Origin: Spirogloea muscicola
Lineage: Eukaryota; Streptophyta; Zygnematophyceae; Spirogloeales; Spirogloeaceae
Direction: 5' to 3'
Length of the DNA: 64,000 bases
Assembly (NCBI GenBank): GCA_009602725.1
Contig: WELB01000085.1
Coordinates: 64,752 to 128,751, forward strand
Shown: in pieces, positions 32,844 through 43,979 of the stretch
How positions within the stretch are numbered: the stretch's first letter is position 1
How the letters are laid out: every line of letters starts with the position of its first letter
The notes under the pieces: model-generated
Database searches by the model: none
What the model was told of the DNA's origin: nothing
The model's input: the letters and a program-made list of their open reading frames with translations, nothing else
Translations under genes and position numbers: made by a program

Positions 32844-35800
32844 ATGGGGGACCCCCACCAAACCCAGCACAGCNAGGAAGCCCGGCGGCGCGGCGCGGGG
32901 CTGGCTGCTGGCGCTGGCTCTGGTGGCGCTGGGCGTGGCACTCGTCGAGCTCGCCGAGCTCACCTGGGTCTACCACGCCGCCGGCGGCGGCGACGGCGGC
33001 GACGGTGGCGGCGGCATCGTCGCCGCGCTGCTGCCGCCGTCGCTGCGCCGCGCTGGCCTCTCGGGGCCCGCCTCAGACGACGCCGTCGCAGTGGTGGCGG
33101 CTGCCTGCAGCCCGCAGCGGGAGGGCAACGCCACGGAAGGCTTCACGCCGGCCGGCGTCTACGAGCTCCTCTTCGACGTAGGGCCCCTCACCTCCCTCCC
33201 TCCCTCCCTCCTCAGCCTCCACAATCTGACATTGTATGGAACGACTGATCCCTCTGGCGTCTACGAGCTCTGCTTCGACGTGGGGCCCCTCACCTCCCTC
33301 CCTCCCACCTGCATGCATCTGGCTGGCAGTTTACAGCCGATTCTTTATTGTCAGCAGCCGCTCAGCCTTCGAAGCTGGACATTTACAGAACAACTGAGTC
33401 AGTGAGCTCCTCTTCAGTGTGGGGTCCCTCACCTCCCTCCCTCTTTAGCCTTGGATGTAGACACTGTAAAGTATGACTGACTCCTCCGGCGTCTACGAGC
33501 TCCGCGTCGACGCGGGGCCCCTGACCTCCATCCCTCCTCAGCCTTCACTGTAGACATTGTTGAGAACAGTCGACTGGAAGGCTCGGCAGCCGCCATCGTG
33601 GGTCCCCAACAGCCTGCCGCCGCCGCCGCCGCCGCCGCAGCTCCCGCTGGCGCGTGGGACCGCCGACGCCGCGTGGTTCGCCAAGGTGCTGTCGCCGAGC
33701 GCGCTGCTGGCGGCGAATGTGCGGCCCGCCGGGCCGAGCCAGCCGCACACCTACATCGCCTCCTTCCGGCCCGTCGAGCCCGGCCTCCACCGGGCAAGTC
33801 GTCCCCCAAGCTGCCCCCCCCATGGCTTGGCCCCTCCCTCCTCCCTCCCTCTCCAGCCTCCCTCCTCTCCAGCCTTCCTTACTCCCTGGCCCTGTCGCTC
33901 GCTCTCCCTCCTCTCCTTCCATGCTTGCTGCCTTCGCCTCGGTCAGTGCACTTGACGCTGGCAGCGGCTGCATTGGTCCGGCCGCGCAGGTGCACGTGCG
34001 GCTGGAGTACCTGCACAGGCGACACGCCTTTGGCGGCATCATCCCGCCGGTCACGCACCGCCGCTTGTGGGCCGACGACGAGGCGTGGCTCAGCCCTGGG
34101 CAACTCGTCGCGCCGCCGCTCCTTGGCTACACCCCGCCCGAGTCGCCGTTCCTCGTGAGCACCGGTCGCCAGCTGCATCCTCCTCTCTGTAATCCGGAGT
34201 CGCTTCTGTTGCACCTCCCTCCTCCACTCTCAGCTTCTCTCCTTCCTCATCTTCTCCTCTTCCCTCCCTCGATGAAAGCGTTCCTCCTTCTCTGCCTCCC
34301 ACCTTTTCCTCGACACCTCGCCATCCTCCTCACCGCTTGCTGCAAGGCACCGCCTCTTGCTTTGTCCCCCTCCCCCTCCACAACCTCCCTCCTCTTTTCC
34401 CTCTCATGCTGCTGAAGTGGCATGCAAGCCTTTGGCACTTAGTCACGATTTCTCATAATCAAACCCAAAATCAGATGACAGCAAATACGTGCATGATTGA
34501 AGAACACTGAAACCTTATGCTTGATGACTTTATCCCTTGCTCTTTATCATTAGGTGGAAATTCTTGAGAAAGGCCTGGAACATTTTGCCGCCATGCGGGC
34601 TGCCCAGCGGGGCGGCAGCGCGGAGATGCCAACATGCGGCAGGCGCGGCGACTACAGCGGGTACTGGGCCAAGGCGCCGCCGGCGCCGGACTTCCTGCCG
34701 CCAGTGGGCCTCGCCAACGACGTGTGCCCGCACGGCTGCGCCGACGCTGCTGCCGTCGTCTGCGACCTCAAGGACAAGAGCCCTGGTGACCTGCTGGCGG
34801 CCCTCAAGCCCCGCCGCCAAGCCTGCCACTATGCTTAGGTCCTATCTTAGGTATGTAGGACCTTAGGTACATGGTTCTGAAGTTCTGAAACACCATAGAC
34901 CGCTGAGACCCGAACCTGAGTTCTGAAACACCATAGACCGCTGAGACCCGAACCTGAATGTCATCCTCAAGAGGTTGAACGGTGGACTGAGGGCTGCTGC
35001 TGATGTTGCACTGCCTGGACAGGGCGGCCGAGCCTCCTGCGGGACCGGCGCGGCCGCATTGAGCCGTGGCTCAACTTTGAGCGTTGGCGTGCGCACGACT
35101 GCGACTACCCCCGCTTCGACCAGTCCGCTGGCGAGGCCTGCCTGGCCAAGTAACAGCCTCTCCCTCCCTCCTCTCAGCGGTCCCAGGTGGCCAAGCAGCA
35201 CCAGAAGGCTGTAGTTACTTACTGTAGTTACTTTCTGATGGGCCTGCATGGTGGGGCTGTTTCACTGCCCTCAGGCACCGGATTGTGGTCGTCGGCGACA
35301 GCGTGGCGATGCAGGAGTGCAACTTCCTGCAGTGTGCGCTGCAGCGCGACAACTGCGACGTGAATTGCGCCCACAGGCACGCCGACTTGCGGCTCTGCCC
35401 CTTCTTTATAGCAGACTATGCAATATGAAGTGTCAATTGTCTAGTCACCGACAGTCAAGGGGGACATTCAATCACAGAGAGGCTATGGCTCTGTGTTAAG
35501 CACAGAATCCCAGATGAGGTACATTAAGGATTATGTTGAAAAACGTTGTCTACTACTGTCCTTCTGGTAGAACTCTTCTCCAATTCTTGGCATTCAATGC
35601 CAAGGCAAAAGCTTTATTGGGTCCCACTTTGCTCCTACTGAAGCTTGAGCAGATATGTGTTACTGACCCTGACCCTGACCTCAATTGATACTCACTCACA
35701 TTCTCTCTTTCCCCACTTCTCACAACTCCCTAAACCCTAACCCACTTCTAAACCCTGAACCTAATTTCTGTCCCCTTTCTGCTCCTGCTACTGCTACAGG

Positions 35801-36800
35801 CGCCCTGAGGAGCCGTGCTTCGAGAACCAGGGCAATCGCTCGGCAGTGGTCGCCTGTGTGTCGCCGGAGAACTTCTTTGGGCCGCTTCTGCCACATGGCG
35901 GGCACACCCCACGCTTTGAGAAGACGGGTCCTTACCCGTGGACTCACATTCGCACTGCGCGCTGGAATGCCATTCAGGTTGCACCGCTTGACCATTGACC
36001 GTGCTGTGAAGATACTTTCAGTTTTCCGATGGAATGTTGGTTTGCACTTGCGCCTTCAAGGTGTCATGAAATACTCGACGCTGACAGCAGATTGAGGAGA
36101 TATTAGTAGATAGAGTCGTAGTCTTTTAGATTAACCTGGTCGATCATTTGGAAAAATAGTCATCAAGAGCTGCTGATCTTTGCAACTTACTTGCTATGGT
36201 AATATGGCATCCTTGGCGCAGATTCCAGCAGCAGACCGTGTTCGTTACATTACAGAGGCGCTGGAGCGCCACGGCATGGGGCCCAAGTCGAACCCCGCGG
36301 GCGTGCGCACAGTGCTGCTCCTCTCGATTGGCCTGCACGACGCGGTGGACGACTGGGACGTGCTCCTGGACTCATTCACAATGCCGGGGCCCGGCGGTAC
36401 ATGGGGCGCGCTCCTGGAGAGCGCCATTGCGGCTGGCATCGACCGCGTGGTATGGCAGAGCCAGGTGGCCATCCACAAGTACGTTGCCGACACGACTAAC
36501 TGCTCGGAGATTTGGGCCACGGTCGGCGTCGACCGCGTGAACTGCATCCGCTCAGACTACGACCCGAAGATATTCATCAATAACCCACGAGTGGAGCTCA
36601 TCAACACGTTCGTTGCCGACGTCGCCGCGGGCCTCGCCGGGCGCGGCGCCGCCGTGGACGTGCTCGACGCGTGGGCTGTGTCGCAAACGCGCGAGGATCA
36701 CACGCTGTTCCACAGCGACCAGACGCACCCCTGCGACGACGTGTACCGCGAGCTCCTCCAAATCCTGCTCCACCTCCTCTGCCCCATGCCCGCTTCCTAA
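32844..36800 (+). CDS. SGNH/PC-esterase-like protein (NXPE/TBL-like), copy 2, type II membrane anchor
   Basis: This is a paralogue of the gene at 15859-18831 and probably a Golgi O-acyl transferase or esterase acting on glycans. Exons are about 32844-33177, 33641-33793, 33990-34154, 34555-34785, 35023-35149, 35275-35376, 35800-35977 and 36222-36800, roughly 620 residues. The N terminus has a short basic stretch (RKPGGAARG), then one hydrophobic segment (WLLALALVALGVALVELAE), as in type II Golgi proteins. Then come the filamin-like part (YIASFRPVEPG, VHVRLEYLHRRHAFGG), CDYPRFDQ, the block I motif VVVGDSVAMQ, SIGLHDAVDDW and the C-terminal HSDQTHPCDDVYRE with the Asp-His pair. A single N at 32874 interrupts exon 1; ignoring it restores one frame from the ATG at 32844. 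Two introns (after 33793 and 35376) appear to start with GC. The stop is TAA at 36798-36800. Confidence 0.85.
33140..33545. repeat. Tandem array of an exon-end plus splice-donor unit (about 4 units)
   Basis: The segment GGCGTCTACGAGCTC, (C)TTCGACG(T)GGGGCCCC, TCACCTCCCTCCCTCC and CAG/TAG recurs at about 33150, 33255, 33405 and 33490. The first unit is the end of exon 1 (GVYELLFD, donor at 33178). Each later unit carries a pyrimidine run plus AG and then a donor-like GTGGGG or GCGGGG about 64 bases on. Frame is not kept by using a later unit as an added exon. Confidence 0.85.
34881..34956. repeat. 38 bp direct tandem duplication in an intron
   Basis: AGTTCTGAAACACCATAGAC, followed by CGCTGAGACCCGAACCTG, occurs twice in a row without a visible mismatch. 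It lies inside an intron of esterase-like copy 2. Confidence 0.95.
35658..35768. repeat. Degenerate telomere-like repeats in an intron
   Basis: TGACCCTGACCCTGACC at the left and CCCTAAACCCTAACCC plus CTAAACCCTGAACC at the right sit just before the acceptor at 35800. Confidence 0.75.
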
Positions 36801-37641
36801 CACAAGATAAACCTTGACATAACATACGCCCTAACTATGTGATGTATGACTTATACCACCACCTCCTTAAGCCTTAGCTTAAGCTCTGTCGATGCCATCG
36901 ATAAACCCTTTCTCTCCTCTCTATGACTATATTGTTCAGGCACTTCTTCAGCCACAGCTTCTCTTTATTTTTGCCCCTGATTGGGTGGACCATACCCTTG
37001 CTTGTCTCGACTCAAATTGGAGCAGTAGCTAGCATGATATGACTATACAAAAGGCAGCTGGCTGGGGGAATGCCCCACAGCCACTGCCCCTTCCATGTGC
37101 AATCCAAAACATAAACGATCTGTGATACCAAGGTCAACCACGGCTATGCACAATCTGCAGCCTCTGTGATTCTTTATTCACATCATTGAACACATGAAAT
37201 TGTCACAGTTGGGCCTGAATAATGCCACAGCCAGGGCTTCTACGTTTCGTGAGACTTGCTTTGTGTTGCAGTGCCATTTCACGCTGTGATCTAGCACTGT
37301 GGCTGTGCCTCAGCTCATTGGCTTCTGCAAGGCTGGTCGCTCTGAAGCACAAAGCCCTGACGATTGACACTCCCTAAACGCTAAGTTCTGATTGACTCAG
37401 CAGATTATCGGAAGAAGAAGGTGTTAATCAATATGTGATAGACTGGGCGTAAGCCTGAGCAGCCTGAGTTTCAGTGGTGGAGGACTTACCCGTTTGCCAG
37501 CCTTGATGCATGCCATTACGACTGCTGTCTGTGGGCTGGCGTTTACTACACTTCTATGTGCACTTCGAATGCAGTGACCTGACATGTCCCAATCTGGTGC
37601 TCCGGTATCTACAATGCATCCCTCTGAGGAAGGTCCGACTG
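36801..37641. other. Convergent 3' intergenic region
   Basis: About 840 bases between the esterase-like gene (+) and NAR1 (-). No gene, dispersed-repeat copy or strong structural element is visible. Confidence 0.6.
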
Positions 37642-40600
37642 TCACCAGTTGCTTATCTGGCTGGTCACGCTCTTGTCCCGCCTGTGGTATTGCGTGTGCA
37701 TGAGCTCCCTGGCTCTTGGCGAGAAAGGATGACCGAGCCAGCTCGCATAGAGCGACTGCACCACTCTATTCTCTGCGGGGTCCTTGACATCCACCTGTCA
37801 CCAGATAAAGAATGTCGCAGCGTATTACTGACAGATCATCTTAGCTTCTTGGAAGAAGGAAGACACAACACAAGATGGATCATGCTGTTTACATTTTAAC
37901 GTCTAAACACGTCAATAGAAGTTGCTCCTTCAACATGCAAAGCACCTCTGCAGACAATGGAAAACACCCCAGCTGGCAATTACAACCTTCTCTCCAACAT
38001 ACACCAGACTGTGCTCAAGACACAGTAAGGCAGACTTGCACTTCCAGGTGCAAGCTTTCTTTACAAAGTTCAAGGAAAGGGGCTTTGAGGCACCTCTTGC
38101 AAGTATGCTGTCTCCAGCTGCTGTAGGACATTCTTGGCGCTCTGCCCCTTCCTTGGCTTGATTTGCCCACCCCCATTCAGACAGCCTGCCCCACATCAAG
38201 AACAGCGTCCGTAAAGAACAGCGTCCGTCATTAAGTAACATCAGTTGGTAGTAATGACGCACTACGTCCTGTAAAAGTGAATTGCTGCCGTCCGAGCTTC
38301 TTTTCATATCTCTATGGGTAGTTCTGGCAGCTCCAACAATGCAAAACAAGCTGCTGCGACTTTGCTGCTGGAAGCTGGAAGCTGGAAGCTGGAAGGTGGT
38401 CAGTGTCACAGCAAAATGCACGCCTCGACAAGGATGCGAAGGCTGCACCTCCTGGGCAAGCCATGACCTCAACAAAGTCATACTCGCACCGCCCGCTCTT
38501 CAACTTCCTGACCAGGGTCTGGATGTTCCTGAAGCCATTGGCAATGGCAAACCTCAAGACCGTCTTCCCATCCACCTGTTGCAGCAATGGAGGTGGTCAT
38601 TCAGTGCTCACAGCACCTCTGCAGGTCTCCTAAATCACATGAAATCATATTCTCTCGATACAAAATTATTCAATCAGCCACGAGGTTATCACACAATGCT
38701 AACAAACTACTCACTCTCAGGTCCACCAGACTCAATTCTGAAGCATTAAGGCCCACTGGGTACAACTAGATTTTAATTCACCTCTAATGAGACTTCCTTG
38801 AAGTCCACATTGCGAATGGTGCGAAACTCCACAGGTTCAGCCACTCTGCGTCCAAAGAGAACCTTTGCGGCATACCGAAAAATGCTCTCAGCATACCCTC
38901 CGGACCCACCCTGAGCTCCATACAGATGCCCGTCCTCGTCCACATTTGTCACCCTAACGGTAATGCCAACATCGAGAGCAACATTCGTGAGCGTTGGCCT
39001 CCTTGCCTGACACTATGGAACCTTAGGTGTTAGCGGAGCTTCAGACTGGCTTGCAAATATACGGACGTTCATCGTCTGCTGCAGACTTTTCGACAGTATC
39101 GTCTTCTGACACAAATTTGATCCTATAAGTCGGATGACTTTTGCGATGTCTGTGGTACTTGTCTTGTTAGAAGAAAGGCGGCCGGACAAACTTGAGGCAA
39201 GCACGTTCAGGAGCTATGAGCAGCTTTGTCTCTTACAATCTGTCCAGTGGTGACTCCTCCAGCTGCTTGAAATCCACACCCTGCTTCTGCAACATCCGCA
39301 GATTGCTTGTTAGATGCCACCTTGAACTGGTGTGGACGACTGGTGTGGAACGACTGCGACAGTAGCAGTGGCGGCAGCACATCATGTACTCAATGCAGGG
39401 CCGCTTTACATAACAGCTGCTATAATTCTTTGACATAACCACTAACACCTCCGGTTTCTGACCAAGGAGGTGGGCCAAAAGGACCCACTTCTAAAAGCTC
39501 AAGCATTTTGCCAGAGGTCAGAACGCAGTCAGTCTCGCTGCAGTTCCCGCTGGCATGGTCCACAGCGAACACGAAGTCGTCTCGTGAGGCTTCGAGCTTC
39601 TTGTCATAGCACGGCATCACCGTCACGTGGTATACTTGCTCTGGCCTGCAAAACATGGGCATGGATGGTGGGTCAGGAACTCCGCCCTCTGCAAGGAACT
39701 CCACCCATTGTTCTCACGACATCGAGATCGAAGCAACGCCTCTACGACACAGCTTACTGCCCCTTGAGTGAAGAGCTCTGGCCATTGGTAATCAGTGGCT
39801 CCTCCACTTTGTGGTGGAGTCAGCTAAGGCAGCAGTGGCTTTGCTGCGCACCTCAGTCCAAGCGTGTAACACATGTGCCGCTTGAGTATTGTGCCCATCG
39901 CCTGCTGTGGGCTCTTGGCAGAGCTGATGTAGGGCAATATATACGACCCATGCGTCTTCTCAGCATAGCAAATCCATCCTACACCCAAGAATAAAGACTT
40001 ATAGCATGTTCTGAGAATGATGTAAGGTGCAGGTCTTGTGTCTCTTACTATATTCTACTATCTACAGCGAAGCAGGAGCAAGAGGTACTTTCCCCCATAT
40101 CCACCATATCCCATAGCTGCGCACCTGGGCAAGCAGATGCGAGCATGGGGAGCCGCCCACTTCGGCCTGACGTGCTCGGCTTGCAATCCTCCACTTCCTC
40201 TGGAGGATGACTGTCTCGATATCTAGCCACGAACTCCTCGCTCGCCTCAAGCAGAACAAGGTCGCGGCTGCAGCTCGTGTCGAAGACGGCACGCACCCCC
40301 AGGGACTTCAGGTACGTTGTCAACTTCCTGAAAGCCTGCAAGGACGGTGGATAGAAAATACACATTACTGATATTGCTGTTTGCTGTTCAGGTGATGTAT
40401 AAGCAAGGTGCATTTCAGAAATGACGACATGCCATCCAAAGCCAGGAGTTCGTGAGCTGCTACAAGTGATGTATGACCAGTGCAGCTTTGACCATAGGCA
40501 AATGGCAACAGCTTGGGGCTAATAGCTTCTTGTGCATCCTCTTCGTCACCCTACACTTAACCCTAAACCCTACTTTTAAACCTTAACTCCTGAATCCCAA

Positions 40601-41967
40601 ACCCTAAACTCACAAATGACAGGACATTGCCACGTCAGGCCAATGCAACTAGCACACCCTGACTTTTACATATCAGCATATGCTAAGAATATGCTGTAAG
40701 TGGGGATTGCCTTGAGGTTTGCCTGAAGCCCACATCAATATTGATTGAGGGGCACCTCACCTGCAAAGCAGTAACCCCGTAATACACCGCTAGTGAAGCA
40801 CGCGTCTGAGGCGACAGGGAGACGATCACGGCCTTGTCGCCAGCCTGAATCTTGGACACAAACTCGTCGGTACTCTGCTGCTCCAGCATGATCGTCTCTG
40901 CCGACGTGATGCAGCCACTGCGGTTAGGCACAAACCTAGTAAGTAAGTAATAAGAGAAACTGGCAAAACATGCAGCAGCCACAGCAAATAAATAGTATCC
41001 CCACCAGCAATACTTTAGTGGCTGCTGAAAAGTTGGTCGTAAACAGCAACTGGAAAGCACTGCAGAGCAGAGGTCCTTGGGACTAGCAATGTAAAGAAGA
41101 AAATAAGCAATGTATACAAGGAGTGCCAATTTCTGGGCCACACAACCTGGGAGTGCTTGAAGTGACTCAGACTGCATGCAAGGAAATCTGAAGGATGAAA
41201 GGCTATCTTGCTTTCTATTAATAAGCACAAACATGGTGCAAGAGTAAATATACATTGCAGGATGCTCAGCCTACCTGCATGCCAGACAGTCATGGAGTGT
41301 GACCTTTACGGCCTCTCCGTTCTCGACCGGCTTAGCCTGCAGAAAGCTTGACGGGCTCTTGGCCTGAATCTGCACCTCATCCTGCGACAAGCAACAGGAG
41401 GCTACCTTTCAGGCTGCAATTGGCATGCACCTCAAAGTTGCGCAATCTCAAGAGCTCTGTGGTACCACATATTTGCTGTATCTGCACAACTCAATCTCTA
41501 TTTGAACCTTGCAGGCTCTACAGCTATATGTGCAATTCTGGGTCTGCGAGTCACTACTAAGCTGCCAGGGAGGCCAGCCGGACAGCATGGCACTGGTCAC
41601 GAGCAGCCACAGTGTGACGGACAACCAAATCACAACTTCTAGGGTCTAGGGTTTAGGGTTTACAGTTCAGAGGGGTTTAAATTTTGGGCAAAGGCTTTAG
41701 GGTTTGGGTTTGAATCAGCCCATCGACGAGCTGCTCAACGTCTTGGCCTGTCAGCGCTGCACGAGTAGCGCGGAGGAGGTGCAGTGGGGTCAAGGTCGAG
41801 ATGATTTGATCAGATCTATAGGTTTTGATTATACTGACGCTGAGGTCGAGCTTGGGCGCGCCGCCGGGCTGCGGGTGGCCCTTGAGGCTGACGACGCACG
41901 CCTGCGACGGCGCGATGAAGTCGTTGAGGTCGGCCACGCGCAGCGCGCCCGAAAACCTGTCGGCCAT
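37642..41967 (-). CDS. NAR1: Cytosolic Fe-S cluster assembly factor NAR1 (CIAO3/NARFL)
   Basis: This is an iron-only-hydrogenase-like protein that carries two Fe4S4 clusters and passes clusters to the CIA targeting complex. Eleven exons, in minus order: 41967-41839 ([20 protein letters not shown]), 41381-41275 (LHDCLAC), 40917-40761 ([15 protein letters not shown]), 40335-40125 ([13 protein letters not shown]), 39978-39852 ([19 protein letters not shown]), 39645-39489 ([20 protein letters not shown] and [13 protein letters not shown]), 39286-39237, about 38999-38782 ([25 protein letters not shown]), 38575-38449 ([29 protein letters not shown]), 38185-38094 ([11 protein letters not shown]) and 37794-37642 ([16 protein letters not shown]). 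The N-terminal cluster cysteines (QAC, CLACSGC) and the H-cluster cysteines ([20 protein letters not shown]) are all present. The start Met leads straight into the conserved FSG motif. The protein ends in a Trp (ISNW), as NAR1 proteins typically do. The leader upstream is a GCC triplet tract. Confidence 0.95.
38374..38402. repeat. (GCTGGAA)4 short tandem repeat
   Basis: Four GCTGGAA units lie in the intron between the last NAR1 exons. Confidence 0.85.
40550..40610. repeat. Degenerate telomere repeats (CCCTAAA) in a NAR1 intron
   Basis: AACCCTAAACCCTAC, TAAACCTTAACTCC and CCCAAACCCTAAAC occur together in the intron between 40335 and 40761. Confidence 0.8.
41640..41715. repeat. Degenerate telomere repeats (TTTAGGG) in NAR1 intron 1
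   Basis: TAGGGTCTAGGGTTTAGGGT and CTTTAGGGTTTGGGTTTG flank a short spacer in the first intron. Confidence 0.8.
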
Positions 41968-42047
41968 CCCGTCGTCTATTCCGTGGCCGCCGTGGGCTTC
42001 CCGCGGCGCCCGTGTCTGTCCCTGGCTGCCTGCCCTTCATCCGCCGC

Positions 42048-42050
42048 AGA

Positions 42051-42092
<42 letters not shown>

Positions 42093-42205
42093 TCTTCGAA
42101 GAGCGCTGCCTCGTCCGCCTGAATTGAGAGCCTCGGAGGCGGTATGCGCGGGTCGCTTGCGGCGCTTACGGCGGCGGCGGCGGCGGCAGCAGCGGCGGCG
42201 ATCCT
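42048..42205. repeat. (GCC)n and (GGC)n triplet tracts upstream of NAR1
   Basis: About 14 GCC triplets at 42053-42094, and a GGC tract at 42170-42200, lie just upstream of the NAR1 start. They are likely 5' leader or promoter sequence. Confidence 0.85.
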
Positions 42206-42244
42206 GGGAGAGATGCTGGGCTGGGACTCTGCTTTTACTGAAAT

Positions 42245-42425
42245 CGTGCTTCTAGTAGTTGTTTATTCTTTTGGGGCTGGCTTTTTCCAGCCCAATCCTC
42301 AATGGGCGAGCCCTTCTTCCTTCTTGAACAGCGCTGAAGGAGAGAGAAGGCGCGCGGTGCGCATGAAATTAAAGCGAGGCCAATTCAAGCCATTACATTG
42401 TTCAGGCAGAAAATGCAGAAAGTGC
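42245..42425 (+). repeat. Dispersed repeat family fragment: hairpin and GCGCGCGGTGCGCATG block
   Basis: The hairpin GGGCTGG-CTTTTT-CCAGCCC spans 42274-42293, followed by TCAATGGGCGAGCCCTTCTT. From about 42345, GAAGGCGCGCGGTGCGCATG and AGGCCAATTCAAGCC follow. No coding tail is present. The two blocks lie in opposite relative orientation here compared with 45.9-46.6 kb, so this is a junction of two fragments. Confidence 0.75.
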
Positions 42426-42909
42426 AAAGAATGCAGCGCAAAGAATGTGGCTACATGAAAAGACGACCTATACTAGGAGGGCCGGAGGTGCCACAGAGCG
42501 GGGGGAGCCGTGCTGACGGGGGCCATGTCGACTCGACCTATACCGCTTGTGGGGCTGCAAGAGGAGGTTGAGGAAGCAGCAATGGCAGGGGGGATGGCGG
42601 GAGGGGGAGGGAGGGCCGGTGGTGCCGCGGCCGCCAAGAGTTGGATGGCCGAAGGGACAGAACCTCGCTCGTACTCAGGCCGTCGCTGCCCGTGAAGACA
42701 GGAGGCGCTTGGTAGGGGAGGACGAGCTCGGCTCCCGCCGGGGTAGAGGAGGCCGGGGCGCCCGAGGCCGCCGCCGCGGGGCTTGAAGCGTCGGGAGGAG
42801 CAGCTGTCGCTGGCGCAGGCACGGGGAACTGCTGCCCAGCCGAGGGTGACCGGGGGAACTCGGCAGCGGCGAGGCAACCAGAGGGGCGGGGGCAGGGTCT
42901 GGCGCGGCC

Positions 42910-43475
42910 TTGAGCGTGGCGCCCGAAGAAGCCCCGGGGCCTGGCGCGGCCATGAGCTCGTCGGCGCCAGCTCGCCAGCCGGCGGCAGCGGGGGGCGAAA
43001 GGACCGCCGCCGCCGCCGCGGCGGCGGCGGCGGCGGCGCGGGGGGCAAGCGCGGGCGCGCCAACGGTCGGGTTGGGGGTGAGACAAGAATCAAAGGGGAA
43101 AGGGAAGGAAGAAGACTCCTCCCGGCGCTTCCATGGAGAGCCGGTAGACTTCCCTGCAGCCGGGTCGCTGGCGCAAGTGTATCGAATTCGCCTGGCCGTC
43201 TCGCTGCAGAGGTCCATGGCCCGGGCGCTGCACCTTCGTGCCGGCGGAGCCCTCGCTGCTGCCTCTGGCTCTGGCCAGGGGACCCACTTCCAGGAGCCCA
43301 GCATCTCTGATCTGCGGCTGCTTAGCAGGGGTTACTGAGTGTCTCGTAGCTACTTTGTTTCTGTTTCTTAGCGCTTCCCCTTGCCCCCTTCTCGTACTCT
43401 GTTCATTCTTTTTCGGGCCTGGTCGTTCCAGCCCCTATTCTCAATGGGCGAGCACTTTCTTCCAGTGAGGGTGAT
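42910..43475 (+). repeat. Longest copy of the dispersed repeat coding tail plus 3' hairpin
   Basis: An open frame of 142 codons (42910-43338) has a low-complexity Ala/Gly/Pro start. It then reads VDFPAAGSLAQVYRIRLAVS, LQRSMARALHLRAGGALA, SISDLRLLSRGY and stop at 43336-43338. After the stop come CCCCCTTCTCGTACTCTGTT, CATTCTTTTTCGGGCC, the hairpin (about 43413-43434) and CTCAATGGGCGAGC. The low-complexity part from 42.5 kb may be element or host sequence. No reverse transcriptase, transposase or integrase motif is visible in this window. Confidence 0.75.
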
Positions 43476-43604
43476 GGCTGTGCTGGCCAGCTCAGGGAAA
43501 AGGATCGAACGAAGCGCGAAGGGGCCAGAAAAAGCGTCAAAAGAGAAGCTATAGCACACAGCGACTCAAGTGGCAACTGGGTGCTCAGTGTTCCCTGGAA
43601 GACA

Positions 43605-43885
43605 CAGAGAGGAGGCGCGCGGTGCGCATGGAATTGGAAGGGAGGCCAATTCTAGCCTTACAAATGTCTTGTTAACTGGGTAATGAGCTGGCTAAGGGGG
43701 ACACTAATATTCCCGAGCAAGCGTGCTCACCCGCGGGTTTTGAACTTCGTGTGGTTCCGTCATGTCTAGTTGTCTCGATGCCTAGCTAGTGTGTTTCCCT
43801 TCTTTTGGATTTTGTCCATTCTTTTTTGGCTGGCTTCTGCCAGCCCCTTTCTTCTATGGGCGAGCTCATCTTCTCCTGAGCAGCT
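43605..43885 (+). repeat. Dispersed repeat family fragments (non-coding blocks)
   Basis: GGCGCGCGGTGCGCATGGAA and CCAATTCTAGCCTTACAAAT (43610-43740) match 20215-20340. The part 43740-43880 has TTTTGTCCATTCTTTTTTGG and the hairpin GGCTGG-CTTCTG-CCAGCC, followed by CTATGGGCGAGCTC. It matches the minus strand at 900-1030. Confidence 0.75.
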
Positions 43886-43979
43886 GAAGGTCAGAGAAAA
43901 CCAGTCTCCGGGTAGCGGGGCTCGTGTCTATAGCCAGAGGCTGCCGCCAAAGAAGAAGAAGTGGCACTCCCAATGGGGG

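Noticed and set aside
42475-43304. 200-codon open frames on the minus strand
   Set aside because: The region is Ala/Pro/Arg-rich low-complexity sequence. The conserved, repeated coding tail is on the plus strand.
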